From CAVQBC01 sp963848415 (lineage in GTDB: Bacteria; Actinomycetota; Thermoleophilia; Solirubrobacterales; Solirubrobacteraceae), in contig CAWKDN010000001.1 in the NCBI GenBank assembly GCA_963848415.1, positions 2,852,001 to 2,916,000 of the forward strand: DNA of 64,000 nucleotides. The letters are read 5' to 3'. This document shows, in pieces, positions 42,845-54,029 of this stretch. The notes below the pieces were generated by a model, which worked only from the letters and a program-made list of their open reading frames with translations, ran no database searches and was not told the origin of the DNA. Positions within the stretch are counted from its first letter, which is position 1; each line of letters opens with the position of its first letter. The translations under genes were made by a program, and so were the position numbers.

Positions 42845-43769
42845 CGCCCGGGCTGCCGGCCTGGCGCTCCCACGCCGCGGGAGTCTCCTCCAGCGGCACC
42901 CGCTCGAGCTCGACCACGAGCTCGCCCGCGGCCGCGTGCCCGCACATCCGCGCGTAGGCGGCGCGCTGGACGTCGTCCGGGGTGGCCAGGTTCGTGTGGC
43001 CGACGATCGAGAGCGGCTTGCCGCGGATCGCCGCCGAGGTCAGGGTCGCCTCGGGCGAGGCCGACTGCCCGACGTGCGCGAGCCGCGCGTACGGGTTGCA
43101 CGCCCCCAGGGCGGCGACGGCGGGCTCGCCCCAGACCGGGTCGAGCACGACGTCGTAGCCGCCGGCGTCGCCGGCCGCCTCCGTCAGCGCCGCCGTCAGC
43201 TCCTCGGCGCTGCCCTCGATCTTCACCGTCGCGTCCGCGTCGAGCTCGCCGGCCAGCGCCAGCCCGTCCGCGCTGCGCGACGCGGCGACCACCCGCGAGG
43301 CGCCGAGCAGCCGTGCGGCCTGGATCCCGACCTGCCCGACGGGGCCGCTGGCGCCGAGGATCAGCACCGTCTCCCCGCGCTGGACGCGGGCCCGGAAGTC
43401 GAGCGCCAGCCAGGCGGCCAGGCCCGCGACGCCGAGCGCGACCGCCAGCGCCTCGTCGACGCCGTCCGGCACCGGGAAGGCGGCGGCCGGATCGATCAGC
43501 GCGCGCTCGGCGTAGGAGCCGTAGGGCTCGACGGTCTTCGAGAAGTACACCCGCTCGCCGCCCTCGGTCCGCCCGACGCCCTCCCATCCCGCCACCGAGG
43601 GCAGCGGCGGGCTGCCGCCGTAGAAGCTGCCCGAGGCGCGGCGCAGGTCGACGGGATTGAGCCCGCCGGCGAGCACGTCGACGACGGCTTGGCCGTCTCC
43701 GGCCACCGGGTCGTCGAAGTCCCCGACCTCCGGCGTGGTCCCGTACTCGCGCAGGATGGCGGCTCGCAT
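42822..43769 (-). CDS. Zinc-independent MDR-family alcohol dehydrogenase/quinone oxidoreductase-like protein
   Basis: Medium-chain dehydrogenase/reductase, 315 residues from ATG 43769. The N-terminal GroES-like part (VGDFDDPVAGDGQAVVDV, GGLNPVDLRRASG) and the Rossmann motif VLILGASGPVGQVGIQAA, near residue 142, are clear. The cysteine ligands of the structural and catalytic zinc are absent, as in the quinone oxidoreductase branch. It is divergent from hisIE with 28 bases between the starts. Substrate unknown. Confidence 0.87.
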   Translation of the reverse strand: MRAAILREYGTTPEVGDFDDPVAGDGQAVVDVLAGGLNPVDLRRASGSFYGGSPPLPSVAGWEGVGRTEGGERVYFSKTVEPYGSYAERALIDPAAAFPVPDGVDEALAVALGVAGLAAWLALDFRARVQRGETVLILGASGPVGQVGIQAARLLGASRVVAASRSADGLALAGELDADATVKIEGSAEELTAALTEAAGDAGGYDVVLDPVWGEPAVAALGACNPYARLAHVGQSASPEATLTSAAIRGKPLSIVGHTNLATPDDVQRAAYARMCGHAAAGELVVELERVPLEETPAAWERQAGSPGVKLVIVP

Positions 43770-43781
43770 GGCGCCGGAGCC

Positions 43782-43787
43782 TACAAT
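43782..43787 (+). promoter_or_regulatory. Putative -10 element of hisIE-trp operon
   Basis: TACAAT, one base from consensus, ends 10 bases before the hisIE ATG. A -35 match is not visible. There is no room for a trp leader peptide or attenuator. Confidence 0.5.
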
Positions 43788-43797
43788 TCCGGCCCTC

Positions 43798-44412
43798 ATG
43801 GACGAGCCCTCCGTCGCCTTCGACGCCAACGGCCTGGTGCCGTGTGTGGTCCAGGACTGGGCCACCGGCGAAGTGCTCACGTTGGCCTACATGAACGCCG
43901 AAGCCCTCGCGCGCACCCGCGCCACCGGCGAGCTGCACCTCTACAGCCGCTCGCGCCGGGAGCAGTGGCACAAGGGCGCGGCCTCGGGCAACACGCAGGC
44001 GGTGCGCGCCCTGCGCCTGGACTGCGACGCCGACGCCGTGCTCGCCCTCGTCGAGCCGGCCGGCCCCGCTTGCCACACCGGCGCGCGCACCTGCTTCCAC
44101 CAGGGCGAGCTCGAGCCGCCCGCTCCGCACGAGGCGCTGCCGGGGCTCGAGCGCACGATCGCCGAGCGCGCCGCCACGGCCCCCGCCGCCGCGGGCGGCT
44201 CCTACACGGCCGCGCTGCTGGCCGACCCGCCCGCGATCGGCGCGAAGGTCGAGGAGGAGGCCGAGGAGGTCGCGCGCGCCGCCCGCGAGGAGGGCGACGA
44301 CCGCGTCGCCGAGGAGGCCGCCGACGTGCTCTACCACCTGGCGGTCCTGCTGCGCTCGCGCGGCCTCGGCCTGACCGACGCGGCCGGGGTGCTCAATGGG
44401 CGCCGTCGCTAG
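43798..44412 (+). CDS. hisIE: Bifunctional phosphoribosyl-AMP cyclohydrolase/phosphoribosyl-ATP pyrophosphatase HisIE
   Basis: Catalyses steps 2 and 3 of histidine synthesis. The 204-residue product fuses HisI (residues 1-110; metal and substrate motif ACHTGARTCFH) and HisE (about 120-204; KVEEEAEEVARAAREEGDDR and EAADVLYHLAVLL). The gene overlaps trpE by 17 bases, so histidine and tryptophan synthesis share a transcript here. HisIE fusions are less common in actinobacteria, where the two enzymes are usually separate. The start is ATG 43798; a -10-like TACAAT lies upstream. Confidence 0.94.
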   Translation: MDEPSVAFDANGLVPCVVQDWATGEVLTLAYMNAEALARTRATGELHLYSRSRREQWHKGAASGNTQAVRALRLDCDADAVLALVEPAGPACHTGARTCFHQGELEPPAPHEALPGLERTIAERAATAPAAAGGSYTAALLADPPAIGAKVEEEAEEVARAAREEGDDRVAEEAADVLYHLAVLLRSRGLGLTDAAGVLNGRRR

Positions 44413-45850
44413 CCCCGCCTCCTCGCTGGACGAGGTCCGCGCCCTCGCCCGCGACTACAACCTCGTCCCGGTCCACGAGACCTTCGTGGAGGACTGCGAG
44501 ACGCCGGTCTCGGCCTTCCTGAAGCTGCGCGGAGCCGGGCCGGCGTTCCTGCTGGAATCCGCCGAGCAGGGCCAGCGGGTCGGGCGCTGGTCGTTCATCG
44601 GCTACAAGCCGCGCCGCGTGCTGCGCTGGAGCCTCGCCGACGGCGGCGACCCCTACGCGCTGGCCGCCGAGACCGTCTCCGCGCTGCGCCAGGCGCCGGT
44701 CGAGGGCCTGCCGCCGTTCGCCGGCGGCGCCGTCGGCTTCTTCGGCTACGACTGCGTGCGCGCCGTCGAGCCGCTGGGGGAGCCCAACCCGGACGAGCTG
44801 GGGCTGCCGGACATGGCGCTGATGCTCTCCGACGTGATCGTCGCCTTCGACCACCTGCGCCACACGGTCACGATCCTCGCCAACGCCGCCGTCGACGACC
44901 ACGCCGACGTCGAGGCCGCCTACGCGCAGGCGCGCGGCTCGCTGGCCGAGGTCCGCGAGCGGCTGGCCGCGCCGCTGCCGCGCGCGCACGCGCCCGAGCG
45001 GCCCGAGCCGGAGTTCGAGCCCAACATGCCGCGCGAGGCCTTCGAGGCGATGGTCGCGCGCATCGTCGAGTACGTGCACGCCGGCGACGCCTTCCAGGTC
45101 GTGCCCTCCCAGCGCTGGTCGGCGCCCTCGCCCGTCGAGCCGTTCTCGATCTACCGCGGCCTGCGCGCGGTCAACCCGTCGCCGTACATGTACTTCCTGG
45201 ACTTCGAGGACTTCCAGATCGTCGGCGCCTCGCCGGAGCCGCTGATCACCGTCGCCGGCCGGCGCGTCTCCACCCGGCCGATCGCCGGCACCCGCCCGCG
45301 CGGCGCGAGCGTCGACGAGGACCAGGCGATCGCGGCCGACCTGCTCGCCGACGAGAAGGAGCGCGCCGAGCACGTGATGCTGGTCGACCTCGGGCGCAAC
45401 GACCTCGGGCGCGTGTGCGAGTACGGGACCGTCGAGGTCGAGACGTTCATGAGCGTCGAGACCTACTCGCACGTGATCCACATCGTCTCCTCGGTGGCCG
45501 GCGAGCTGCGCGAGGACGTACGCGGCATCGACGCGCTGCGCTCGGTGCTGCCGGCCGGGACGCTCTCGGGCGCGCCGAAGGTCCGCGCGATGCAGATCAT
45601 CGACGAGCTCGAGCCCGTCAAGCGCGGCGCCTACGGCGGCGCGGTCGGCTGGCTGTCCTACACCGGCCAGCTGGACACCTGCATCTGCATCCGCACGGTC
45701 GTCGTGCGCGACGGCGTGGCCCACGTGCAGGCCGGCGGCGGGACGGTGGCCGACGCCCAGCCCGCCTACGAGTACGAGGAGTCGCGCGCCAAGGCGCGCG
45801 GCGTGGTGCGCGCGATCGAGCTGGCCACCCGGCAGCCGGACTGGCCGTGA
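44396..45850 (+). CDS. trpE: Anthranilate synthase component I
   Basis: Converts chorismate and ammonia to anthranilate with TrpG. The 484-residue product has the family C-terminal chorismate-binding core (PSPYMYFLDFEDFQIVGASPEP, DEDQAIAADLLADEKERAEH, SGAPKVRAMQIIDELEPV and GGGTVADAQPAYEYEE). The N-terminal ESAEQGQRVGRWSFIGYKP block includes the LLES-type tryptophan-feedback site. The ATG overlaps the hisIE 3' end by 17 bases. It is first of a trpEGDCFBA run in a single direction. Confidence 0.97.
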   Translation: MGAVASPASSLDEVRALARDYNLVPVHETFVEDCETPVSAFLKLRGAGPAFLLESAEQGQRVGRWSFIGYKPRRVLRWSLADGGDPYALAAETVSALRQAPVEGLPPFAGGAVGFFGYDCVRAVEPLGEPNPDELGLPDMALMLSDVIVAFDHLRHTVTILANAAVDDHADVEAAYAQARGSLAEVRERLAAPLPRAHAPERPEPEFEPNMPREAFEAMVARIVEYVHAGDAFQVVPSQRWSAPSPVEPFSIYRGLRAVNPSPYMYFLDFEDFQIVGASPEPLITVAGRRVSTRPIAGTRPRGASVDEDQAIAADLLADEKERAEHVMLVDLGRNDLGRVCEYGTVEVETFMSVETYSHVIHIVSSVAGELREDVRGIDALRSVLPAGTLSGAPKVRAMQIIDELEPVKRGAYGGAVGWLSYTGQLDTCICIRTVVVRDGVAHVQAGGGTVADAQPAYEYEESRAKARGVVRAIELATRQPDWP

Positions 45851-45859
45851 GCGCGTGAC

Positions 45860-46421
<562 letters not shown>

Positions 46422-46429
<8 letters not shown>

Positions 46430-47452
46430 CCCCGTCCTGACCGACGCGATCGACGCCCTGGCCTCGGGTCGCGACCTCTCCGCCGACGCCGCGGCCGGCG
46501 TACTGGCCGAGATCATGGCCGGCAACGCGACCGAGACCCAGACCGCCGCGGTGCTGATCGCGCTGCGTACCAAGGGCGAGACGGTCGACGAGCTGGTCGG
46601 CCTCGCCACCACCATGCGCACGCTCGCCACCCCGGTGCTCGCGGGTCGCGACGACCTGCTCGACACCGCGGGCACCGGCGGCGGCCGGCCGACCTTCAAC
46701 GTCTCCACCACCGCCGCGCTGATCGCCGCCGGCGCCGGCTGCGCGGTCGCCAAGCACGGCAACCGCTCGGCCACCGGGCTCTCCGGCTCGGCCGACCTGC
46801 TCGAGGCGCTCGACGTCCGCATCGACCTCGCGCCCGAGGCCGTTGCCCGCTGCATCTCAGAGGTCGGCTTCGGCTTCATGTTCGCCCCGGCCCACCACGG
46901 CGCCACGCGCTGGGTCGTCCCCGTGCGCAAGGAGCTGGGCGTGCGCACGATCTTCAACTTCCTCGGGCCGCTGACCAACCCGGCGGGCGCGACCCGTCAG
47001 CTGATCGGGGTCTCCGACGCCGGCTACCTCGACACGATCGCCGCCGCGCTGGCGCGGCTGGGTGCGCGCCGGGCGCTGGTAGTGTCCAGCCACGACGGTT
47101 TGGACGAGATGAGCACGTCGGGCACCACCCGGGTCGTCGAGGTCGACGACGGCGAGCTACGCCGCTACGAGGTCGCCCCCGAGGACGTGGGGCTCCGGCG
47201 CGCGGCGCTCGCCGACGTGACCGGCGGCACCCCCGGGCACAACGCGGCGACGACCCGGCGGATCCTCGCCGGGGAGCCCGGCGCGCCGCGCGACCTGGCG
47301 GCGCTCAACGCCGGCGCGGCGATCTACGCCGGCGGGCGGGCCGAGTCGCTCGAGAGCGGCGTGCGGGCGGCCGAGGCCGCGCTGGACTCCGGCGCGGCCG
47401 CGGCGGCGCTCGAGCGCCTCGCCGTCCTGACTAAGGAGCTCGCTCCCGCCCG

Positions 47453-47456
<4 letters not shown>
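46422..47456 (+). CDS. trpD: Anthranilate phosphoribosyltransferase
   Basis: Transfers the phosphoribosyl group of PRPP to anthranilate. The 344-residue product carries the PRPP motif DTAGTGGGRPTFNVST, KHGNRSATGLSGSADLLEAL and GVRTIFNFLGPLTNPAG. The GTG start overlaps trpG by 8 bases. The stop overlaps the trpC start as ATGA. Confidence 0.97.
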
Positions 47457-48253
<797 letters not shown>

Positions 48254-48298
48254 CCGACTCGGCGTTTGCCCCGCGTGGGGCGGCCTCGGGGCACCAAC

Positions 48299-48304
48299 TA
48301 CGAT
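48299..48304 (+). promoter_or_regulatory. Putative internal -10 element before trpF
   Basis: TACGAT ends 6 bases before the GTG start of trpF, in the only sizeable gap of the trp operon. It could be an internal promoter for trpFBA. Confidence 0.4.
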
Positions 48305-48310
48305 GGCCGG

Positions 48311-48975
48311 GTGACCCGGATCAAGATCTGCGGCATCACGCGCGCGCAGGACGCCGAGCTGGCCGTCGAGCTCGGGGCCTGGGCGCTGGGCTTCATCCTG
48401 TGGCCGCGCTCGGCCCGCGCCGCCGACCCGGCCGTCGCCGCCGGCCTCGCCCGCGCGCTGCGCCGGCGCGTCCAGCTCGTCGGCGTCTTCGTCGACCAGC
48501 CGCTCGACGAGGTCGCCGGGCTCGCCGACGCGCTCGGGCTCACCCACCTGCAGCTGCACGGCGACGAGGGCCCGGCCTACTGCGCCGAGGCGGGCCGGCG
48601 CACCGGCTGCCGGGTCATCAAGGCGGCCCGCATCGCCGGCGCCGCCGACCTGCGCGAGCTCGAGCGCTACCGCACCGACCTGCACCTGCTCGACACCGCC
48701 GTGGCCGGGCTGAAGGGCGGCTCGGGCCAGGCGTGGGACTGGAGCCTGGCCGCCCAGCGGCGCTCGACGGTGCCGATGATCCTCTCCGGCGGGCTGACCG
48801 CGGAGTCGGTGGGGGAGGGCATCGCCGCCGTGCGCCCGTGGGCGGTCGACGTCGCCTCGGGCGTGGAGTCCGCGCCGGGCGTCAAGGACCCCGAGAAGCT
48901 CGCCGCCTTCGTCGCGGCCGTCCGCGCCACCGACCCGGATCCGGACCCCGTCGCCGTCCCGGAGGAGGCCGCCCT

Positions 48976-48979
<4 letters not shown>
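48311..48979 (+). CDS. trpF: Phosphoribosylanthranilate isomerase
   Basis: Amadori rearrangement of PRA to CdRP, the third tryptophan step; 222 residues. The start KICGITRAQDAELAVELGA, with the conserved catalytic Cys, fixes the GTG at 48311. LQLHGDEGPAYC and MILSGGLTAESVGE follow. The C-terminus has an Asp/Pro tail (TDPDPDPVAVPEEAAL) beyond the family end. The stop overlaps the GTG of trpB (GTGA). Confidence 0.95.
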
Positions 48980-50166
<1,187 letters not shown>

Positions 50167-50170
<4 letters not shown>

Positions 50171-50964
50171 CCACCGTCGGGACCGACCGCATCGCGGGCG
50201 CCTTCGCCGGCCACGGCCGGGCGGCGGCGCTGATGCCCTACATGATGGGCGGCTACCCCGACCTGGCGACCTCGGTGGCGATCGGGCAGGCCTACGCGGA
50301 CGGCGGCGCCGACCTCGTGGAGCTGGGCGTCCCGTTCTCCGACCCGCTCGCCGACGGGCCGGTCATCCACGCGGCGGCGACGAAGGCGCTGGACGCCGGG
50401 GCCTCGGTGCACGACGTGCTCGAGGCCGGGGCGGCGATCGCCGAGCACGTCCCGGTGGTGGCCATGTGCTACGCCAACCCGCTGCTGGCGCGCGGCGCCG
50501 AGCGCTTCGCGGCCGAGCTCGCGGCGCGCTCGATCAGCGGCCTGATCGTGCCCGACCTGCCGCTCGAGGAGGCCGAGGCGACGCTCGCGGCCTGCGACGA
50601 GGCCGGCGTCGCGCTCGTGCCGCTGGTCGCGCCGACCACGCCGCCGGAGCGCCTGCGGGCGATCTGCGAGCAGGCGCGCGGCTTCGTCTACGTGGTCGCG
50701 GTGACCGGCACGACCGGCGAGCGCGCCGCGCTCGACGGCCTGGCCGAGCTGCTCGCGCGGGCGCGCGAGTACGCCACCGTGCCGGTCGCGGTGGGCTTCG
50801 GCATCTCGACTCCGAGCCAGGCGGCCGAGGCGGCGGCCGCAGGCGCGGACGGGGTGATCGTCGGCTCGCGGCTCGTGCGGGCGGTCGGGGAGGTCGCGGC
50901 CGCCGACGCGCCGGGTGAGATCCGCAGGCTCGTGGCCGAGCTCGCCGCCGCGCTCTCCCGGTAA
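50167..50964 (+). CDS. trpA: Tryptophan synthase alpha chain
   Basis: Cleaves indole-3-glycerol phosphate to indole, passing it to TrpB. The 265-residue TIM-barrel product has MPYMMGGYPDLATSV, LVELGVPFSDPLADGPVIH (with the catalytic Glu and Asp) and the C-terminal VGFGISTPSQAAEAA loop and DGVIVGSRLV phosphate site. The GTG start overlaps the trpB stop (GTGA), so its translation is probably coupled to trpB; the trpB frameshift could reduce it. Confidence 0.96.
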
Positions 50965-50967
50965 CCT
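50962..50967 (+). promoter_or_regulatory. Putative -10 element of the small membrane protein gene
   Basis: TAACCT, including the trpA stop codon TAA, ends 11 bases before the ATG at 50979. Confidence 0.3.
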
Positions 50968-50978
50968 GCACCACGCCG

Positions 50979-51149
50979 ATGGGCATCCTGCTCACCACCA
51001 CCGCCGGGCTGGTCGTCTGGATCGTCCTGTGGGCGATCGGCGTCAAGTCGATCGACGCCTTCATGATCACGATCGTGATGGTCCTGGTCGCGATCGGCGC
51101 GCACCTGCTCGTGCAGTACATCCCGAACCGCTCCCAGCGCGACCTCTAG
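50979..51149 (+). CDS. Small two-helix membrane protein
   Basis: A 56-residue protein starting MGILLTTTAGLVVWIVLWAI (first helix), with a short loop GVKSIDAF and a second hydrophobic helix (MITIVMVLVAIGAHLL), ending in a basic PNRSQRDL tail. It is 14 bases downstream of trpA, has its own -10-like hexamer and a codon pattern like its neighbours. I recognise no family; small proteins of this form are common in actinobacteria and are often unannotated. Confidence 0.6.
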   Translation: MGILLTTTAGLVVWIVLWAIGVKSIDAFMITIVMVLVAIGAHLLVQYIPNRSQRDL

Positions 51150-51185
51150 CGCCGCCGCCGGAGCGGCGGGCGCCGTCCGGGTGCA

Positions 51186-51191
51186 TAGGAT
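51186..51191 (+). promoter_or_regulatory. Putative -10 element of the MFS pseudogene
   Basis: TAGGAT ends 9 bases before the ATG at 51201, so the original gene probably had its own promoter. Confidence 0.3.
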
Positions 51192-51200
51192 CGCGCCGAC

Positions 51201-52546
51201 ATGACCGCCACGGAGGGCCAGGGCGGGACGAAGCTCGTGCTCGTCGCGATGACGCTGGCCAACGCGATGATCCTGGTCGACCAGACGGCGGTCCCGCTCG
51301 CGCTGCCCGACATCATGCGCACCTTCCGGGTCGGCTCGCAGACGGTCCAGTGGGTGCTCAACGGCAGCTGCTGCCGCTCGCCGGGTTGCTCGTCTTCGGC
51401 GGGCGGCCCGCGGACCTGGTCGGGCGCAGGCGGGTGTTCCTGTTCGGCGCCGCGCTGTTCGCGGGTGCCTCGGCGGTCGGTGGGCTCGCGCCGGCGTTCG
51501 GGGTCCTGCTGGGCGCGCGCATCCTGCAGGGCGTCGGCGGAGCGCTGATGCTGCCGGCAACGGTCGCGATCGTCAGCGCAGCGTTCCCGCCCGAGCGGCG
51601 CGGACGGGCGCTGGGGACGATGGGCGGCGGCGCGGCGATCTTCGCGGCGCTCGGGCCGACCGTGGGTGGGACGCTGACCTCGGTCTTCAGCTGGCGCCGA
51701 GCTGCTGATCAACGTCCCGCTGGCGGTGGCCGCCGTCGCGCTCAGCCTGCGCCACGTCGCCCCCGACCCGGCCGGCCCCGAGCCCAGCCGGCGCGGCGCA
51801 GATCGACGACGCCGGCACGGCGCTGCCCGCTGGCGCTGGTCGGGCGCGTCTCGGGCTCTCGCAGTCGCAGACCTGGGGCTGGGCTGCGAGAGCGTCACCG
51901 GCGCGCCGGCGATCGCGCTGCTGGCGGCGGTCGCCTTCGTCTTCCAGGAGCTAGCCGGCGACCTCGCCGCTGGTGGACTTCCGGCTCCTGCGCAACCGCA
52001 ACTACCTCGGCGCCTCGCTCAGCCAGCTGCTCTCGGGGATGGCGGAGATCGGGCTCGGCGTGATCTTCCCGCTGCTGCTGATCCTCAACCTGACGATGGA
52101 CCCCGCGCTGGCCGGCCTGGCGCTGATTCCGACCACGCTGCCGATGATCGCCGTCGCGCCGCTCGCGGGCCGCTGGTACGACCGCGCGGGCGGCCGGCCG
52201 CCGCTCGTGACCGGGTTCGCGCTGCTCTCGCTCTCGGGCGTCGCGATGGCGCTCGCTATCGAGACCGACGCCTACCTCCCGCTGCTGCCGGGCCTGCTGC
52301 TCTACGGCGTCGGGTTGTCGCTCGTGCTGACCGTCAACGACCCGGCAGGCGGCGGAGACGACCGGCCTGCGCGTCGACGCCTTCGACCGCGAGCTGCTCG
52401 GCTACCTGGATGTCGCCCGCAGCGCCTCCAACACCGGCTACGAGGTGACGTGCATCGCGGTCGCGGTGATCGCGGCGGTGGGCGCCGGGCTCGTCGCCTG
52501 GCTGGTGCGCAAGCCGCCGGCCGCGCCCGCCGAGCCGCACCGGTGA
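51201..52546 (+). pseudogene. Decayed MFS drug exporter (DHA2/EmrB type)
   Basis: Clear MFS sequence is scattered over the frames, with at least six frame changes. In order: VAMTLANAMILVDQTAVPLA (from 51201), then RPADLVGRRRVFLFGAALFA and GGALMLPATVAIVSAAFPPE (about 51370-51695), LLINVPLAVAAVALSLR (about 51703), QIDDAGTAL and LSQSQTWGW (from 51799), GAPAIALLAAVAFV (51900), VDFRLLRNRNYLGASLSQLL to VLTVNDP (about 51970-52350) and finally AAETTGLRVDAFD to LVAWLVRKPP (to the stop at 52544-52546). The junction near 52350 joins two parts that are normally about 85 residues apart, so one or more transmembrane segments are deleted. It is a pseudogene. Confidence 0.85.
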
Positions 52547-52612
52547 GTGCGCCTACTGCAACGAGCGTCTCGCGCGCATACTAAGCTTCGCGGCCAACGC
52601 GGCGGGCGCCGG

Positions 52613-52642
52613 TTGTGAGTTCTGGAGCGGCCCGCGTAGAAT
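52613..52642 (+). promoter_or_regulatory. Promoter of the branched-chain amino acid ABC operon
   Basis: TTGTGA (52613-52618), an 18-base spacer and TAGAAT (52637-52642). A purine-rich Shine-Dalgarno (AGGAGGG, 52670-52676) lies 5 bases before the TTG start. Unlike most genes here this one has a leader of about 35 bases. Confidence 0.55.
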
Positions 52643-52681
52643 CGCCGCGCATTCGAGTCAAACCCTTAGAGGAGGGGTTCC

Positions 52682-53950
52682 TTGAGCGTACGTAGGCTGG
52701 CAGCCTCGGGCTGCCTCGCAGCCGCCCTTGCCATGGGCGTGGCCGCCTGTGGCGGCGATGACGACGAAGGAGGCGGAGGGGGGAGCGCAGAGAGCGGCCC
52801 GAAGACGGTCAAGGTCGTCTCGTCCCTGCCGCTGCAGGGCGCCTCGCGTCCGCAGACCACCGCGATGGTGGAGGGCATCAGGCTCGCCCTCGAGCAGGCC
52901 GGCGGCAAGGCCGGCGAGACCACCGTGCAGTACGAGTCGCTCGACGACTCCACCGCTCAGGCCGGCACGTGGACGCCTGAAGCCACCTCGGCCAACGCTC
53001 GCAAGGCGGCGCAGGACCCGGCCGTCGTGGCCTACATCGGCGAGTTCAACTCCGGCGCGAGCGCGGTCTCGATCCCGATCCTCAACGAGGCGGGCGTGCC
53101 GCAGGTCTCCCCGGCCAACACGGCCGTGGGCCTGACCACCAACGAGCCGGGCGCCGACAAGGGCGAGCCGGACAAGTACTACCCGACCGGTGATCGCACC
53201 TACAGCCGGATCGTCCCGAAGGACACGATCCAGGGCGCCGCGCTGGTCACGCTGATGAAGGAGGACGGTTGCACCAAGGTGCAGCTGCTCAACGACAAGG
53301 AGGTCTACGGCGCGGGCCTGGGTCGCAACATCGACATCTCCGCCAAGGAGCTGGGCCTGACGATCACCTCCAACGAGGCCATCGACAAGAACGCGGCCAA
53401 CTACCGCTCCCTGGCCCAGCGGGCCAAGAGCGCGGGCGCTGACTGCGTGCTCTACTCGGGCATCACGGCCAACAACGCGGTCCAGATCTACAAGGACTTC
53501 TCGGCGGCACTGCCCGACGCGAAGCTCTACGGTCCGGACGGCGTGGCCGAGTCGGGCTTCTCGGATCCGAAGGAGGGCGGCATCCCCGCCAGCGTCGCCG
53601 CGAAGACCAAGGTGACCGTGGCGACCCTGTCGCCGGACGAGTACCCGCCGGAGGGCCAGGCGTTCTTCAAGGACTTCGAGGCCAAGTACGGCGACCCGAC
53701 TCCGGACCCGTACGCGATCTACGGCTACGAGGCCATGATGCTGGCCCTCGACGCGATCAAGCGCGCGGGCGCCGACCCGACGAAGGAGACCGTGCTCCAG
53801 CAGATCTTCGCGACGAAGGATCGTCCGAGCGTGCTGGGCACCTACAGCATCGACGAGAACGGCGACACCACGTTGTCGGACTACGGCGTCTACAGCATCG
53901 AGGGTGGCGAGCTGCAGTTCGATCAGACGATCCAGGCGGCCGCCAACTAG
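52682..53950 (+). CDS. Branched-chain amino acid ABC transporter, substrate-binding lipoprotein
   Basis: Extracytoplasmic solute-binding protein of the LIV type, 422 residues. A lipoprotein signal peptide ends in the lipobox MGVAACGG (Cys near residue 23), followed by an acidic/Gly linker (GGDDDEGGGGGSAE). Two lobes typical of type-1 SBPs follow, with SLDDSTAQAG, AYIGEFNSGASAVSIPILNE and YAIYGYEAMMLALDAIKRAG. The true ligand is not proven; LIV-family SBPs also bind other amides and acids. The TTG start is supported by a strong Shine-Dalgarno. It is followed by a hairpin, then the two permease and two ATPase genes. Confidence 0.9.
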   Translation: MSVRRLAASGCLAAALAMGVAACGGDDDEGGGGGSAESGPKTVKVVSSLPLQGASRPQTTAMVEGIRLALEQAGGKAGETTVQYESLDDSTAQAGTWTPEATSANARKAAQDPAVVAYIGEFNSGASAVSIPILNEAGVPQVSPANTAVGLTTNEPGADKGEPDKYYPTGDRTYSRIVPKDTIQGAALVTLMKEDGCTKVQLLNDKEVYGAGLGRNIDISAKELGLTITSNEAIDKNAANYRSLAQRAKSAGADCVLYSGITANNAVQIYKDFSAALPDAKLYGPDGVAESGFSDPKEGGIPASVAAKTKVTVATLSPDEYPPEGQAFFKDFEAKYGDPTPDPYAIYGYEAMMLALDAIKRAGADPTKETVLQQIFATKDRPSVLGTYSIDENGDTTLSDYGVYSIEGGELQFDQTIQAAAN

Positions 53951-53963
53951 CCAGTGACAGCAC

Positions 53964-53994
53964 GGCCGGGGGTGGGTTAGGCTTGCCCCCGGCC
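53964..53994 (+). terminator. Hairpin between the binding-protein and permease genes
   Basis: A perfect 9-base inverted repeat, GGCCGGGGG (53964-53972) and CCCCCGGCC (53986-53994), with a 13-base loop. There is no T run. As an attenuator it would make the binding protein more abundant than the permease and ATPases, a usual feature of such operons. Confidence 0.5.
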
Positions 53995-54029
53995 GGTCGC
54001 TCCTCCAGGAGAGACTCGCCGCCAGCGCC

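Noticed and set aside
43770..43797. A trp leader peptide or attenuator before hisIE-trpE
   Set aside because: Only 28 bases separate the divergent MDR gene from hisIE, and no Trp-codon run or alternative hairpins are seen.
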